From an uncultured Clostridia bacterium (lineage in GTDB: Bacteria > Bacillota > Clostridia > Christensenellales > Borkfalkiaceae): 6,428 nt of DNA. The stretch covers positions 1-6,428 of the forward strand of contig CANREU010000094.1 of NCBI GenBank assembly GCA_947629725.1, read 5' to 3'. Below the pieces are notes generated by a model that saw only the letters and a program-made list of their open reading frames with translations, made no database searches and was not told the origin of the DNA. Both the position numbers and the translations under genes were made by a program. This document shows, piece after piece, positions 1-6,028 of the stretch (position 1 is its first letter; the number at the start of each line of letters is the position of its first letter).

Positions 1-1396
1 CAAGAATTTCGAGGGGATCCTTTTCAAACGCCTTCATCCCGCCCTGCGGCATGGAGAAGGGGTTGTGGCAGAACTCGAGCTGCCCGCTCTCCTCGCCGAT
101 CTCATACATGGGGAAGTCCACGATCCAGCAGAACCTATATACGTTCTTTTCGAGGAGATCGAGCCCCGTGCCGAGCATGGTGCGGAGGATCCCCGCGCGC
201 TTCTGCACGTCCTGCAATTTGCTCTCGGCGACGAGGGCGACAAAGGCATTTTTTTCGACCCCAAGTGCCGTTTTCCACTCTTTTTCTGCGGGAGACACGA
301 ACTTTGCGATCCCGCCCGCGGGGGCGCCGTTCTCATCCAATTTGAACCAATACAGGGCGCCGCCCTCCGTCTTCACCTTGAACTCTTCCGCCGTCTTATC
401 GATCCACTTGCGGGGGACGTTCGCATCCGCAACGACGATCGCCTTGACGTGCTTCAACATGAGGGGATCGAACCCGCAATTTGCGCAGAGCCCCGTAACA
501 TCCTTGATGCGGAGGGGGTTGCGGAGGTCGGGCTTGTCGGTGCCGAACTCCTCGAGGGCGGTGAGGTACGGGATGCGCGCGAACGGGGGCTTGTCCGCCG
601 CCCAGCCGCTGTATTTTGCAAAGACGGGCGGGAGCACCTTTTCGAGCACGGCAAACACATCCTCCTGCCCGGCGAACGCCATCTCAATATCGAGCTGGTA
701 GAACTCGCCCGGCGAACGGTCGGCACGGGAGTCCTCGTCGCGGAAACAGGGCGCGATCTGGAAGTATTTATCGAACCCCGAGCACATCAGAAGCTGCTTG
801 TATTGCTGCGGCGCCTGCGGGAGGGCGTAGAACTGCCCGGGGTAGACGCGGCTCGGCACGATGTAGTCGCGCGCGCCCTCGGGGGACGAACTTGTGAGGA
901 TGGGGGTGGAAATTTCGAGGAACCCTTGCTCCGTCATGAGACGGCGGAGGTCGGCGACGATCTGCGAGCGGAGGACGATCTTCTCCTTCACCGCGGGGTT
1001 TCTAAGGTCGAGGAAGCGGTATTTGAGGCGGGCGTCCTCCCCCGCCTCCGTGGAGCGGTTGACCTCGAAGGGAAGGGCCTGCGTCACCCGCCGCCCCAAG
1101 ATCTCCGCCTTTTCGGTGACGATCTCGATGAGACCCGTGGGGAGCTTTTCGTTGGGGGCGGAACGGAGCGCGACCGTGCCCGTCACCGCAACGGTGGACT
1201 CGGTGGGAATTTCGCGCAGCTGCGAGAGAAGGGGCTCCTCCGAGCAGACGACCTGCGTCACCCCGTAGTAGTCGCGGAGCACCGCGAAGAGCAGCCCGCC
1301 CTTGTCGCGCTTCGAATCGAGCCAGCCCGCGACCGTGACCTTTTTCCCGACGTCCTCTTTGCGCAATTCGCCGCAATTATGAGTTCTGAATGACAT
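1..1396 (-). CDS. aspS: Aspartyl-tRNA synthetase, bacterial type (C-terminus beyond window)
   Basis: This class II aminoacyl-tRNA synthetase charges tRNA-Asp with aspartate in the cytoplasm. The window holds 465 residues from the start codon; bacterial AspRS is usually about 590, so about 120 C-terminal residues, including class II motif 3, lie beyond base 1. Seen in order: an N-terminal OB-fold anticodon-binding domain (about 1-105, with GWLDSKRDKGGLLFAVLRD), class II core with the ALPQAPQQYKQLLM segment (191-204), motif 2 FRDED (218-222) and EFYQLDIEM (231-239), then a bacterial GAD insertion (roughly 290-395), then HNPFSMPQGG (444-453) back in the catalytic core. The start at 1396 is supported by an AAAGG ribosome binding site seven bases upstream and by alignment of the N-terminus to the family. 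A promoter lies just upstream, so it can be transcribed independently of the XRE gene, which has its own terminator. The long open frame on the opposite strand is a high-GC shadow. Confidence 0.97.
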   Translation of the reverse strand, partial: MSFRTHNCGELRKEDVGKKVTVAGWLDSKRDKGGLLFAVLRDYYGVTQVVCSEEPLLSQLREIPTESTVAVTGTVALRSAPNEKLPTGLIEIVTEKAEILGRRVTQALPFEVNRSTEAGEDARLKYRFLDLRNPAVKEKIVLRSQIVADLRRLMTEQGFLEISTPILTSSSPEGARDYIVPSRVYPGQFYALPQAPQQYKQLLMCSGFDKYFQIAPCFRDEDSRADRSPGEFYQLDIEMAFAGQEDVFAVLEKVLPPVFAKYSGWAADKPPFARIPYLTALEEFGTDKPDLRNPLRIKDVTGLCANCGFDPLMLKHVKAIVVADANVPRKWIDKTAEEFKVKTEGGALYWFKLDENGAPAGGIAKFVSPAEKEWKTALGVEKNAFVALVAESKLQDVQKRAGILRTMLGTGLDLLEKNVYRFCWIVDFPMYEIGEESGQLEFCHNPFSMPQGGMKAFEKDPLEIL

Positions 1397-1424
1397 AGCG
1401 ATACCTTTGTGCGTTTTTTCTCTT

Positions 1425-1453
1425 ATTTTAACGGTTTCGCGGGGGAATGTCAA
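1425..1453 (-). promoter_or_regulatory. SigA-type promoter of aspS
   Basis: On the minus strand TTGACA (1453-1448) is followed after 17 bases by TAAAAT (1430-1425). This gives a perfect -35 and a -10 with one mismatch. The predicted start of transcription is near 1418, leaving a leader of about 20 bases that contains the AAAGG ribosome binding site at 1404-1408. There is no room for a T-box leader, the usual control of many synthetase genes in Gram-positive bacteria, so expression is probably constitutive. Confidence 0.75.
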
Positions 1454-1470
1454 GTTTTCAAAGCATTTCA

Positions 1471-1502
1471 ACAAAGACCGCCCGAAAATTTTTCGGACGG
1501 TC
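1471..1502 (-). terminator. Intrinsic terminator of the first XRE gene, overlapping its stop codon
   Basis: The arms 1476-1487 and 1491-1502 pair around a three-base loop, and in the minus-strand transcript are followed by UUUGUU. The single imperfect pair (1481/1497) is C-A on the plus strand but a G-U wobble in the minus-strand RNA, so the hairpin is better formed in that transcript. The stop codon TGA (1501-1503) runs into the first base pairs of the stem. It separates the regulator from aspS downstream. Confidence 0.75.
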
Positions 1503-1710
1503 AATAGTCTTTGAGCCCTACGAGAAAATCAAGGGAGACGCCGAAGTACTCCGCAAGTTTGCAGAGCGAAACGAGGTCGGGCTCCACCTTGCCCGTCTCC
1601 CAATAGGAGACCCTCCTCTGCGTCGTGCCGAGCTCCTTCGCGAGCTCGCTCTGGTTGAGCCCCCGCTCCGATCTCAGATCGCGGAGCCTGTCCGAAAACA
1701 AGATCTTCAT
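1501..1710 (-). CDS. XRE/Cro-type HTH transcriptional regulator (69 aa)
   Basis: A small DNA-binding protein consisting almost entirely of one HTH_3/XRE domain, with no sensor or protease domain. The helix-turn-helix is at about 19-40: NQSELAKELG, then the recognition helix TTQRRVSYWETG, followed by the family's EPDLVSLCKLAEYFGVSLDFLVG. The only in-frame start is the ATG at 1710; a stop codon (TAA, 1722-1720) lies four codons upstream. No Shine-Dalgarno sequence precedes it, but TAAAAT sits at 1722-1717, which would place transcription start at or next to the ATG, so the message may be leaderless. It is divergent from the zinc-ribbon membrane protein gene at 1801, and two 17-bp inverted repeats lie between them. 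By family and position it is probably a repressor of itself and of that gene (inference). The signal it responds to cannot be seen. Confidence 0.93.
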   Translation of the reverse strand: MKILFSDRLRDLRSERGLNQSELAKELGTTQRRVSYWETGKVEPDLVSLCKLAEYFGVSLDFLVGLKDY

Positions 1711-1716
1711 AAGAAA

Positions 1717-1722
1717 ATTTTA
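1717..1722 (-). promoter_or_regulatory. Candidate -10 element of the first XRE gene (leaderless transcript?)
   Basis: The minus strand reads TAAAAT six bases before the ATG at 1710. The same hexamer is the -10 of the aspS promoter. No good -35 is found 16-18 bases upstream. If used, transcription would begin at or within a base or two of the start codon, consistent with the missing ribosome binding site. This is tentative. Confidence 0.4.
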
Positions 1723-1737
1723 GACGAAAATCATCTA
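1721..1737. promoter_or_regulatory. Second, degenerate operator for the first XRE regulator
   Basis: TAGACGAAAATCATCTA has the same 17-base length and the same TAGAC/TCTA outer arms as the perfect palindrome at 1750-1766, with 6 of 8 symmetric positions matching. The centres are 29 bp apart. It overlaps the candidate -10 of the regulator gene, so binding here would give autorepression (inference). Confidence 0.55.
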
Positions 1738-1743
1738 AATCAT

Positions 1744-1772
1744 TTGACATAGACAATTATTGTCTATATAAT
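1744..1772 (+). promoter_or_regulatory. Perfect consensus SigA promoter of the zinc-ribbon membrane gene
   Basis: TTGACA (1744-1749), a 17-base spacer and TATAAT (1767-1772) match the housekeeping consensus at all 12 positions. Transcription should begin near 1779, giving a leader of about 20 bases that includes GGAGG at 1791-1795, five bases from the ATG at 1801. So strong a promoter implies the gene is held off by a repressor most of the time; the spacer is the operator described at 1750-1766. Confidence 0.9.
1750..1766. promoter_or_regulatory. Perfect 17-bp palindromic operator filling the promoter spacer
   Basis: TAGACAATTATTGTCTA is an inverted repeat of two 8-base arms (TAGACAAT / ATTGTCTA) around one central T. 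It occupies exactly the bases between the -35 and -10. A bound dimer here would exclude RNA polymerase. The obvious candidate ligand is the XRE protein encoded divergently at 1501-1710. Confidence 0.8.
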
Positions 1773-1800
1773 ACAACTATTCTTACGATCGGAGGCATCT

Positions 1801-3330
1801 ATGCGCAAATGTCTGAATTGTGGGACAGAGTTTGAAGGAAAATTCTGCCCCGAATGCGGTTCCCCCGCACCGCCCGAAACCTGCCCGAAGTGCGGCACGC
1901 CCGTCCGCAACGGCGCAAAATTCTGCACCGAATGCGGGTACTCCTTCAAACCGTCCGCGCTTTTCGGGCCGCAAGCGGCGGAAATTCCCGCACAAGAGCC
2001 CGCTCCCGCGCGGGAAGAGACGGCGGCGAAACAGGAAAAACCGCAAAAAAGAGAGGAGCCCCGCGGCCCCTATCCCTTCCTCGTCTTCCTGCTTAAACTT
2101 CTCCCCTATTGCTTTTCCGTACTCTTCGCCCTGTTCTCCGCCGCCGTGCTGCTCTCCTATTTAGGCTCTCTCACGGGCGGTCCCATGCCCCTCTTCGGGA
2201 GCATCTACAACACGGCGGGGCAGCTCGGAAAGATCGAGATCGAAGATTTGGCGTCCATTCCGGGCGTCTGCGTCGCCCTCATCGTGCTGGCGTCGGTCTC
2301 TCTCGCATATGCGCTCCTCTTGGTCTTGTTCCGTCTCGATCTCCGCCTTCGCGTAAAAAAGATATACAGGGGGAATTTACGGGTCGTCACCGTCATGGAG
2401 TGCGCCGCCTATGCGCTCTATTTCGTGCAATTCGTCTTCGGTTGCGTCCTCTGCGCAAAGACGAAGTCTCTTCTCACCGAGCCGGGAGCCGCGCCCATCT
2501 GCATCCTCGTGTTCTCCCTCATCTTTCTCCTTCTCTCTGCGGGGATACACCTTTGCATAGGTTTTGAAAAACAGTGGTTTCCCGCCGTATGGATGAAAAT
2601 CGAAGAGGACAAACAGACAGTACGCAACGGATTGAACGCGCCCGTAGCGCCGAAAGGCGGGCGGCCGGAAAAACCCGAAAAGCCCGCCCTCCCCACCGTC
2701 GTCGAAGAGACGGACACGCTGCGGAAGAAAGTCAACCGCTATATCCGAAACAAGCGGCTCGCACTTTGTCTCGTCGGATTTTTCTTTCCTTTCCTTGCGA
2801 TCGGCGGTCTCATCGGACTTCTCTGTTCGATAAAAAAGCCGAAGGGCTGGCACCCCGAAAACGTGTTCAGCAAGCGGGGTGCACTGATCACGCTGACGGT
2901 CTTCGACGGGTTGGAAATGCTTGTTATGTTTTGGTTCACCTTCAGAGAGTGGGTTAGGCTATTTTATAATATAAAATCGGTCATAGAGCATGGGTTCCTT
3001 ACGCAAACGATCTTCGCTTCTGCCCTTCCCTTCACAATCGCATTTCTTATCTGCACCGCCGCTTTCGTCTTTTCGATCGTCGTCCTCGTGCGCGGGAAAA
3101 AACTGACGCTCTTTCTTTTCGGCACAAAAAAGCCCATGAAAGACTCTGCGCGCGTGATGCGCTATTACACAGCGTGTAAAGCATACGAAGAACACTACGA
3201 CGAACAAATGAGAACGTACCGCATACAAAAGTGGGCATGGAAGCAATACCGCAAAAAGCGCGCCCGCTACGAGGCGCACTACGCGGACGGCGTGCCCTAC
3301 CGCCCCGCCTCACGCGAAACGCCCAAATGA
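1801..3330 (+). CDS. Double zinc-ribbon polytopic membrane protein, unknown function (509 aa)
   Basis: I do not recognise a named family for the whole protein. The N-terminus carries two zinc ribbons: cysteines 4, 7, 16 and 19, then 28, 31, 42 and 45, of the zinc-ribbon/DZANK type common at the start of Firmicutes membrane proteins. A Pro/Ala/Glu/Lys-rich linker (about 51-90) follows, then hydrophobic segments at about 92-121, 153-178, 195-219, 231-255, 319-344, 359-381 and 402-431, with a charged linker at 262-318. The tail (about 432-509) is basic and rich in aromatic residues. There is no signal peptide; the ribbons are probably cytoplasmic. The start is fixed by GGAGG five bases upstream. 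It is transcribed alone, from a consensus promoter with an embedded operator, to a strong terminator six bases past the stop. No catalytic motif is visible. A sensor, stress-induced membrane protein or transporter-like role are all possible; none is shown. Confidence 0.9.
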   Translation: MRKCLNCGTEFEGKFCPECGSPAPPETCPKCGTPVRNGAKFCTECGYSFKPSALFGPQAAEIPAQEPAPAREETAAKQEKPQKREEPRGPYPFLVFLLKLLPYCFSVLFALFSAAVLLSYLGSLTGGPMPLFGSIYNTAGQLGKIEIEDLASIPGVCVALIVLASVSLAYALLLVLFRLDLRLRVKKIYRGNLRVVTVMECAAYALYFVQFVFGCVLCAKTKSLLTEPGAAPICILVFSLIFLLLSAGIHLCIGFEKQWFPAVWMKIEEDKQTVRNGLNAPVAPKGGRPEKPEKPALPTVVEETDTLRKKVNRYIRNKRLALCLVGFFFPFLAIGGLIGLLCSIKKPKGWHPENVFSKRGALITLTVFDGLEMLVMFWFTFREWVRLFYNIKSVIEHGFLTQTIFASALPFTIAFLICTAAFVFSIVVLVRGKKLTLFLFGTKKPMKDSARVMRYYTACKAYEEHYDEQMRTYRIQKWAWKQYRKKRARYEAHYADGVPYRPASRETPK

Positions 3331-3335
3331 TCCGC

Positions 3336-3362
3336 AAAGCCCCGCACCTCGCGGGGCTTTTT
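3336..3362 (+). terminator. Intrinsic terminator of the membrane protein gene
   Basis: AAAGCCCCGC (3336-3345) pairs perfectly with GCGGGGCTTT (3351-3360) around the loop ACCTC, followed by a T run (3358-3362). It lies six bases after the stop codon. A homologous terminator with a compensatory pair change (G-C here, A-T there) follows the second XRE gene at 6282-6308. Confidence 0.93.
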
Positions 3363-3480
3363 GACTGGGGGAGCAAGGCAAACGAAGAAGAGAGGCGCAC
3401 GCCTCTCTTCTTTGTTCCGAACCGTCCTACTACGTCATTCCGAACGGACGTGAGGAATCTCATCATGCGGTCATGTTTCG
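3363..3480. repeat. Long direct repeat, left copy, flanking the restriction-modification module
   Basis: Bases 3372-3480 match 6320-6428 at 108 of 109 positions (only T3413 versus C6361 differs), in the same orientation, 2948 bp apart. Weaker similarity continues leftward through a G run (5 here, 7 there) and the terminator. Inside is a hairpin with 17-base arms (3381-3397 / 3400-3416) separated by two bases, then a TCATTCCG...GGAATCTC element, then the beginning of the 3470-3496 hairpin. The right copy is cut by the window end, so the full length is unknown. Confidence 0.95.
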
Positions 3481-3496
3481 ACAAGCTCAACATGAC
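3470..3496. repeat. Short interspersed hairpin (GTCATGTT...AACATGAC)
   Basis: Arms GTCATGTT (3470-3477) and AACATGAC (3489-3496) enclose an 11-base loop. Reversed, it reads like the copy at 3750-3777. The minus strand translates to VMLSLSKHD, a familiar false peptide from such repeats in many bacterial genomes. The right long repeat breaks off within the equivalent element at the window end. Confidence 0.75.
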
Positions 3497-3536
3497 GTAT
3501 TTTTATAGCGGGGCGAGACGATGTGCTCTTTCGCCG

Positions 3537-3570
3537 CCCCACCCCCCCTACCCCCCTCCCACGGAGGGGG
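3537..3570. repeat. C-rich hairpin element with G-quadruplex potential on the minus strand
   Basis: C runs of 4, 7, 6 and 3 (3537-3560) are separated by one or two bases, so the minus strand has four closely spaced G runs. The last runs also form a hairpin, CCCCCTCC (3552-3559) with GGAGGGGG (3563-3570) around CAC. A related element occurs at 3873-3891, so this is a repeat family rather than a one-off tract. Confidence 0.6.
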
Positions 3571-3646
3571 CGGGTCTTCCCCCCCTATCGCCCGCACGCT
3601 ATGAATGTTATCGAAGGGCGACACGAGGAGCAAAGCGACGAAGTAC

Positions 3647-3674
3647 CCTCCCCCCTCAAGTATAAGGGGGGAGG
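3647..3674. repeat. C/G-run inverted repeat
   Basis: CCTCCCCCCT (3647-3656) pairs perfectly with AGGGGGGAGG (3665-3674) around the eight-base loop CAAGTATA. It is preceded by AGGGCGACACGAGGAGCAAA, which has the look of another interspersed repeat end. No T run follows, so it is not a clear terminator. Confidence 0.6.
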
Positions 3675-3749
3675 CAAGAGAAAGAGCGCCGCCCCGCACC
3701 GCCTCAAATGAGGGGGGGAGGTTCTATTACGCGAAAGACATACAAATAC

Positions 3750-3777
3750 GTCATGTTGAGCGCAGTCGAAACATGAC
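3750..3777. repeat. Short interspersed hairpin, inverted copy of 3470-3496
   Basis: GTCATGTT (3750-3757) and AACATGAC (3770-3777) enclose a 12-base loop containing GAGC and GTCGA. It is the reverse-complement version of the element at 3470-3496 with changes in the loop only. The two lie about 280 bp apart in opposite orientation. Confidence 0.75.
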
Positions 3778-3791
3778 CATGTTATAATAAG

Positions 3792-3819
3792 GTCACCCTT
3801 CGACTTCGCTCAGGGTGAC
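3792..3819. repeat. Short interspersed hairpin (GTCACCCT...AGGGTGAC)
   Basis: GTCACCCT (3792-3799) and AGGGTGAC (3812-3819) enclose TCGACTTCGCTC. It has the same arm length and loop size as the element 14 bases to its left, but different arms, suggesting a related family. Its minus-strand translation, HPERSRRVT, is a known kind of false peptide. Confidence 0.7.
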
Positions 3820-3872
3820 GTGTTTTATTGCAAATCGGGATAGCGAGGTGGCGGAATATCGTGTGCTGCCCA

Positions 3873-3891
3873 CCCCCCTCCCACGGGGGGG
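3873..3891. repeat. C-rich hairpin, second copy of the 3537-3570 family
   Basis: A run of six C, then TCCCAC, then seven G forms a hairpin of about seven pairs (3875-3881 with 3885-3891, one T-G) around CAC, matching the layout of the element at 3552-3570. It lies about 55 bases past the stop of the nuclease gene on the minus strand. No T run follows it in that direction, and I find no convincing terminator for the nuclease operon. Confidence 0.55.
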
Positions 3892-3945
3892 CAGGTGTTG
3901 CCGCCACGCGCCCCGCCTCTCGCACACAAGAGGGGCGATCAGCGG

Positions 3946-5031
3946 TTACTTCCCCGATTTGGTACGGTTGCACGCCTTGCAGAGCATCTGGCAATTTTCG
4001 GCCGCCGTCCTTCCGCCCAAATGCCACGGCGTGATATGGTCGGCCTCCATCTCCTCCAAAGCGAAATGCTTTCCGCAACGCGCACACACGCCGCCCTGCC
4101 GCTCGTAGGCGCCCCTCTTCATTCCCTGCCCGAAGGCGCGGATGTTCAAATGCTTCTCCTCGCCGTCGAAGAGGTACTCGTAAATTCCCTTCTTGTTCGT
4201 CACGTCGTCGTCCGCCATGAGTTTTACGACCCGCTCTTCGAGCGCCGCGGCGTCGTAAGCATTTTCATGATACCGATCATAGAGAAGTCCCCACGGCACG
4301 TCCTTCATCTCCCGCCGCGCCCTGCTCTCGGGGAAGAGCACCTTCGCCCAGTTCACGACGTTGGTATAATAGAGCCAAAGTTCGTTTGCATTGGGGGCGA
4401 ATTGGTGTTTGGACATGTAGTCCTCGATCTTCCCCTCCGCGATCCACGAGAGCACCCGCTCCAAATATTCCTGACGGATGGGGCTCCCATTCATGTAGGT
4501 CTCCCCCACCGTCTTCGCGGGGCAGTTGGTCTTGCTGAAATACCTCTTCGCGTCCGAGAGCCACGGCCCCGCATATACGGCGTTGCGGAGTTCCTGGTCG
4601 GTGAGTTTCTCCCCCGCAATGTTCACGATGCGGAACCAATCGAGCTTTTCCCTGTCCGTCCCCTCGCAAAAGTAGACCATGAGTTCGTAGTCCAAAATCT
4701 GCTCCTGCTCCTCCTTTTCGAGGTTGAAGAAGTACTTGTAGTCAATGGAGAACTTCCCCTTGACATACTCGCAGAGGGAGAGGGTGCGCTGCTGCCCGTC
4801 GAGGACCTCGTAGCCCTCCCCGTTCACCACCCAATACATGACGTTGAGGGGGAAATTTTTGCGGACGGTATCGATGACGGCGTCCCGCTGCCTGTCCTTA
4901 TAGACAAATTCGCGCTGGTATTTGGGGCGGATATTGAGTTTCCCGCCGTAGCCCACGACCCCCTCCTCGTCGCTGTTTTTGTACCCCTCATACACTTTTC
5001 GCACGGAGATCTTGTGCAATTCGATTTTCAT
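3946..5031 (-). CDS. DUF262-HNH endonuclease, putative restriction partner of the adjacent methyltransferase (361 aa)
   Basis: The N-terminal half is a DUF262 (ParB/sulfiredoxin-like, GmrS-type) domain: IRPKYQREFVY (34-44) and the hallmark DGQQR (78-82), which in this superfamily is tied to nucleotide binding or hydrolysis. The C-terminus (about 305-361) is an HNH nuclease: zinc cysteines 316 and 319, then EADHITPWHLGG (329-340) with D331 and H332, N346, and LCKACN (350-355) with the second cysteine pair. GmrSD and BrxU pair DUF262 with DUF1524; here a canonical HNH replaces it. The middle (about 145-290) is unassigned. The start at 5031 is preceded by a perfect AAAGGAGG (5044-5037) with five-base spacing. 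It lies 14 bases after the methyltransferase stop, so the two are co-transcribed. All HNH metal-site and catalytic residues seem present. Restriction of unmethylated DNA is inferred from context; the target sequence and any nucleotide need are unknown. Confidence 0.92.
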   Translation of the reverse strand: MKIELHKISVRKVYEGYKNSDEEGVVGYGGKLNIRPKYQREFVYKDRQRDAVIDTVRKNFPLNVMYWVVNGEGYEVLDGQQRTLSLCEYVKGKFSIDYKYFFNLEKEEQEQILDYELMVYFCEGTDREKLDWFRIVNIAGEKLTDQELRNAVYAGPWLSDAKRYFSKTNCPAKTVGETYMNGSPIRQEYLERVLSWIAEGKIEDYMSKHQFAPNANELWLYYTNVVNWAKVLFPESRARREMKDVPWGLLYDRYHENAYDAAALEERVVKLMADDDVTNKKGIYEYLFDGEEKHLNIRAFGQGMKRGAYERQGGVCARCGKHFALEEMEADHITPWHLGGRTAAENCQMLCKACNRTKSGK

Positions 5032-5045
5032 TTTTTCCTCCTTTG

Positions 5046-5981
5046 TTATGCTTTACGACGAATAAGGATCCTTGCATAAATTTCCTTTCCGCCAATCGTA
5101 AATCTCCTACCGTAATTGGGATTATCTTCAATATATCTATCGATCCCCAAAATCTCAAATTGTTCGGGGCTGTATCTATCGAGAAATGTAATGGGGACGC
5201 CCATCACGCCGCCGTAGTCGCAGGGAATATCCGAAAGTTTTCCGACTTCGATTGCGTCGTAGTTATCGTACTTCGGATAATCCTCTTCATGCCCGCAATA
5301 TTGTTTGACCAACACCAACTCCTCGTGGCGCTTGGGGATATCGAGGTTTGTGAACCAGCAAATGTTTCCGAATTTTGCGTACTTCTGCCCGTCTATGTAA
5401 TAGGTATTGTTCCGTTCGACGGAATCGGGGACCGCAAAGCTCTGCGCCCCGCTCTTGTAACCGAGCCAAATGCGGTTGTTTTTGAGAAGCGGGAAAACTT
5501 CTTTATAGGTGACCGTATTGAGATTGGAGATGATGACGAACTTCTTTTCGTACTCCATAAGCTCGGCGAGGTATTCGCGGAAAAGGGAGAAGGGCGGGTT
5601 GGTGACGACGATGTCCGCTTCTTTCAAAATTTCGATGCACTCCTCGCTGCGAAAGTCGCCGTTTCCCTTTAACGGCGTCTTCACATAGTCGGGAATGCCG
5701 ATCTGCTCCCCCTTTTCCTTGCGCACGATCTCCATCTTGTAGCTCGGGGAATGCGGGTCGTAATGCGTGGAGACGAGTTTTTTGAGGCCGAGTTGATAGA
5801 ACTTTAATTGAAAGTACCGCCAGAAGTTGCTGTACGCGGGGTCGTCGCAATTGCAAAAGACGATCTTATCGCAGAAGTGCTCCTCATAATGGGCAAGCTC
5901 CCGTTCGATGTCGGAAATTTGTGTGTAGTATTCGTCCTGCTTCGCTTCCCGCGCCTTGTGAAGGCTCTCGTTCTTCGCCAT
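5046..5981 (-). CDS. EcoRI-family adenine-specific DNA methyltransferase (311 aa)
   Basis: It resembles M.EcoRI-type N6-adenine methyltransferases, which transfer a methyl group from S-adenosylmethionine to adenine in duplex DNA. Visible marks are KQDEYYTQ (14-21) near the N-terminus, FCNCDDP (42-48), the catalytic motif IV NPPF (128-131, in VVTNPPFSLF), and the family's C-terminal VPITFLDRYSPEQFEILG (262-279). The length is close to M.EcoRI (about 326). I start at 5981, because AGAGGG (5995-5990) lies eight bases upstream and the family begins about here; a longer frame to 6062 would run back through the promoter and both operators. It is the first gene of an operon with the DUF262-HNH nuclease and is divergent from an XRE regulator. 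Family membership does not prove GAATTC specificity. It probably protects host DNA from the neighbouring nuclease (inference). Confidence 0.93.
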   Translation of the reverse strand: MAKNESLHKAREAKQDEYYTQISDIERELAHYEEHFCDKIVFCNCDDPAYSNFWRYFQLKFYQLGLKKLVSTHYDPHSPSYKMEIVRKEKGEQIGIPDYVKTPLKGNGDFRSEECIEILKEADIVVTNPPFSLFREYLAELMEYEKKFVIISNLNTVTYKEVFPLLKNNRIWLGYKSGAQSFAVPDSVERNNTYYIDGQKYAKFGNICWFTNLDIPKRHEELVLVKQYCGHEEDYPKYDNYDAIEVGKLSDIPCDYGGVMGVPITFLDRYSPEQFEILGIDRYIEDNPNYGRRFTIGGKEIYARILIRRKA

Positions 5982-6004
5982 TTGCCCTGCCCTCTTTCGT
6001 AATT

Positions 6005-6025
6005 TTGATAGCAAACTGCTATCAA
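6005..6025. promoter_or_regulatory. Operator 1 of the restriction-modification control region
   Basis: Arms TTGATAGCA (6005-6013) and TGCTATCAA (6017-6025) flank AAC, a perfect nine-base inverted repeat. Its 17-base core GATAGCAAACTGCTATC shares ATAGCAAA..GCTAT with operator 2, with centres 31 bp apart. It lies just downstream of the predicted methyltransferase transcription start, in the leader, where it could also fold as an RNA hairpin. Confidence 0.75.
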
Positions 6026-6028
6026 GTT

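Larger units (their letters stand above)
3331..3945. other. Gene-free spacer made of hairpin repeats
   Basis: This 615-base stretch between convergent genes holds the terminator of the membrane protein, one copy of a long direct repeat, and at least six further short inverted repeats, described separately. Open frames here translate to peptides such as VMLSLSKHD, FLTSVRND and TPLPRRGR, which are typical spurious translations of interspersed repeats. I see no credible gene, tRNA or CRISPR array in it. Confidence 0.8.

Noticed and set aside
65..1393. A 442-residue plus-strand open frame opposite aspS
   Set aside because: The minus strand encodes an unmistakable AspRS over the same bases. The plus frame has no ribosome binding site or recognisable domain and arises from GC-rich codons.
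3047..3493. A minus-strand open frame beginning MLSLSKHD and containing FLTSVRND
   Set aside because: The start lies in interspersed hairpin repeats and the rest is antisense to the membrane protein; these peptides are common false translations of such repeats.
3470..3891. CRISPR array or tRNA in the repeat-rich spacer
   Set aside because: The repeats are of different families and irregular spacing with no uniform spacers, and no tRNA cloverleaf is apparent.
3895..5079. A 394-residue plus-strand open frame opposite the nuclease gene
   Set aside because: It is antisense to a well-supported DUF262-HNH protein with a perfect ribosome binding site; its composition (Leu/Val/Pro/His-rich) is that of a shadow frame.
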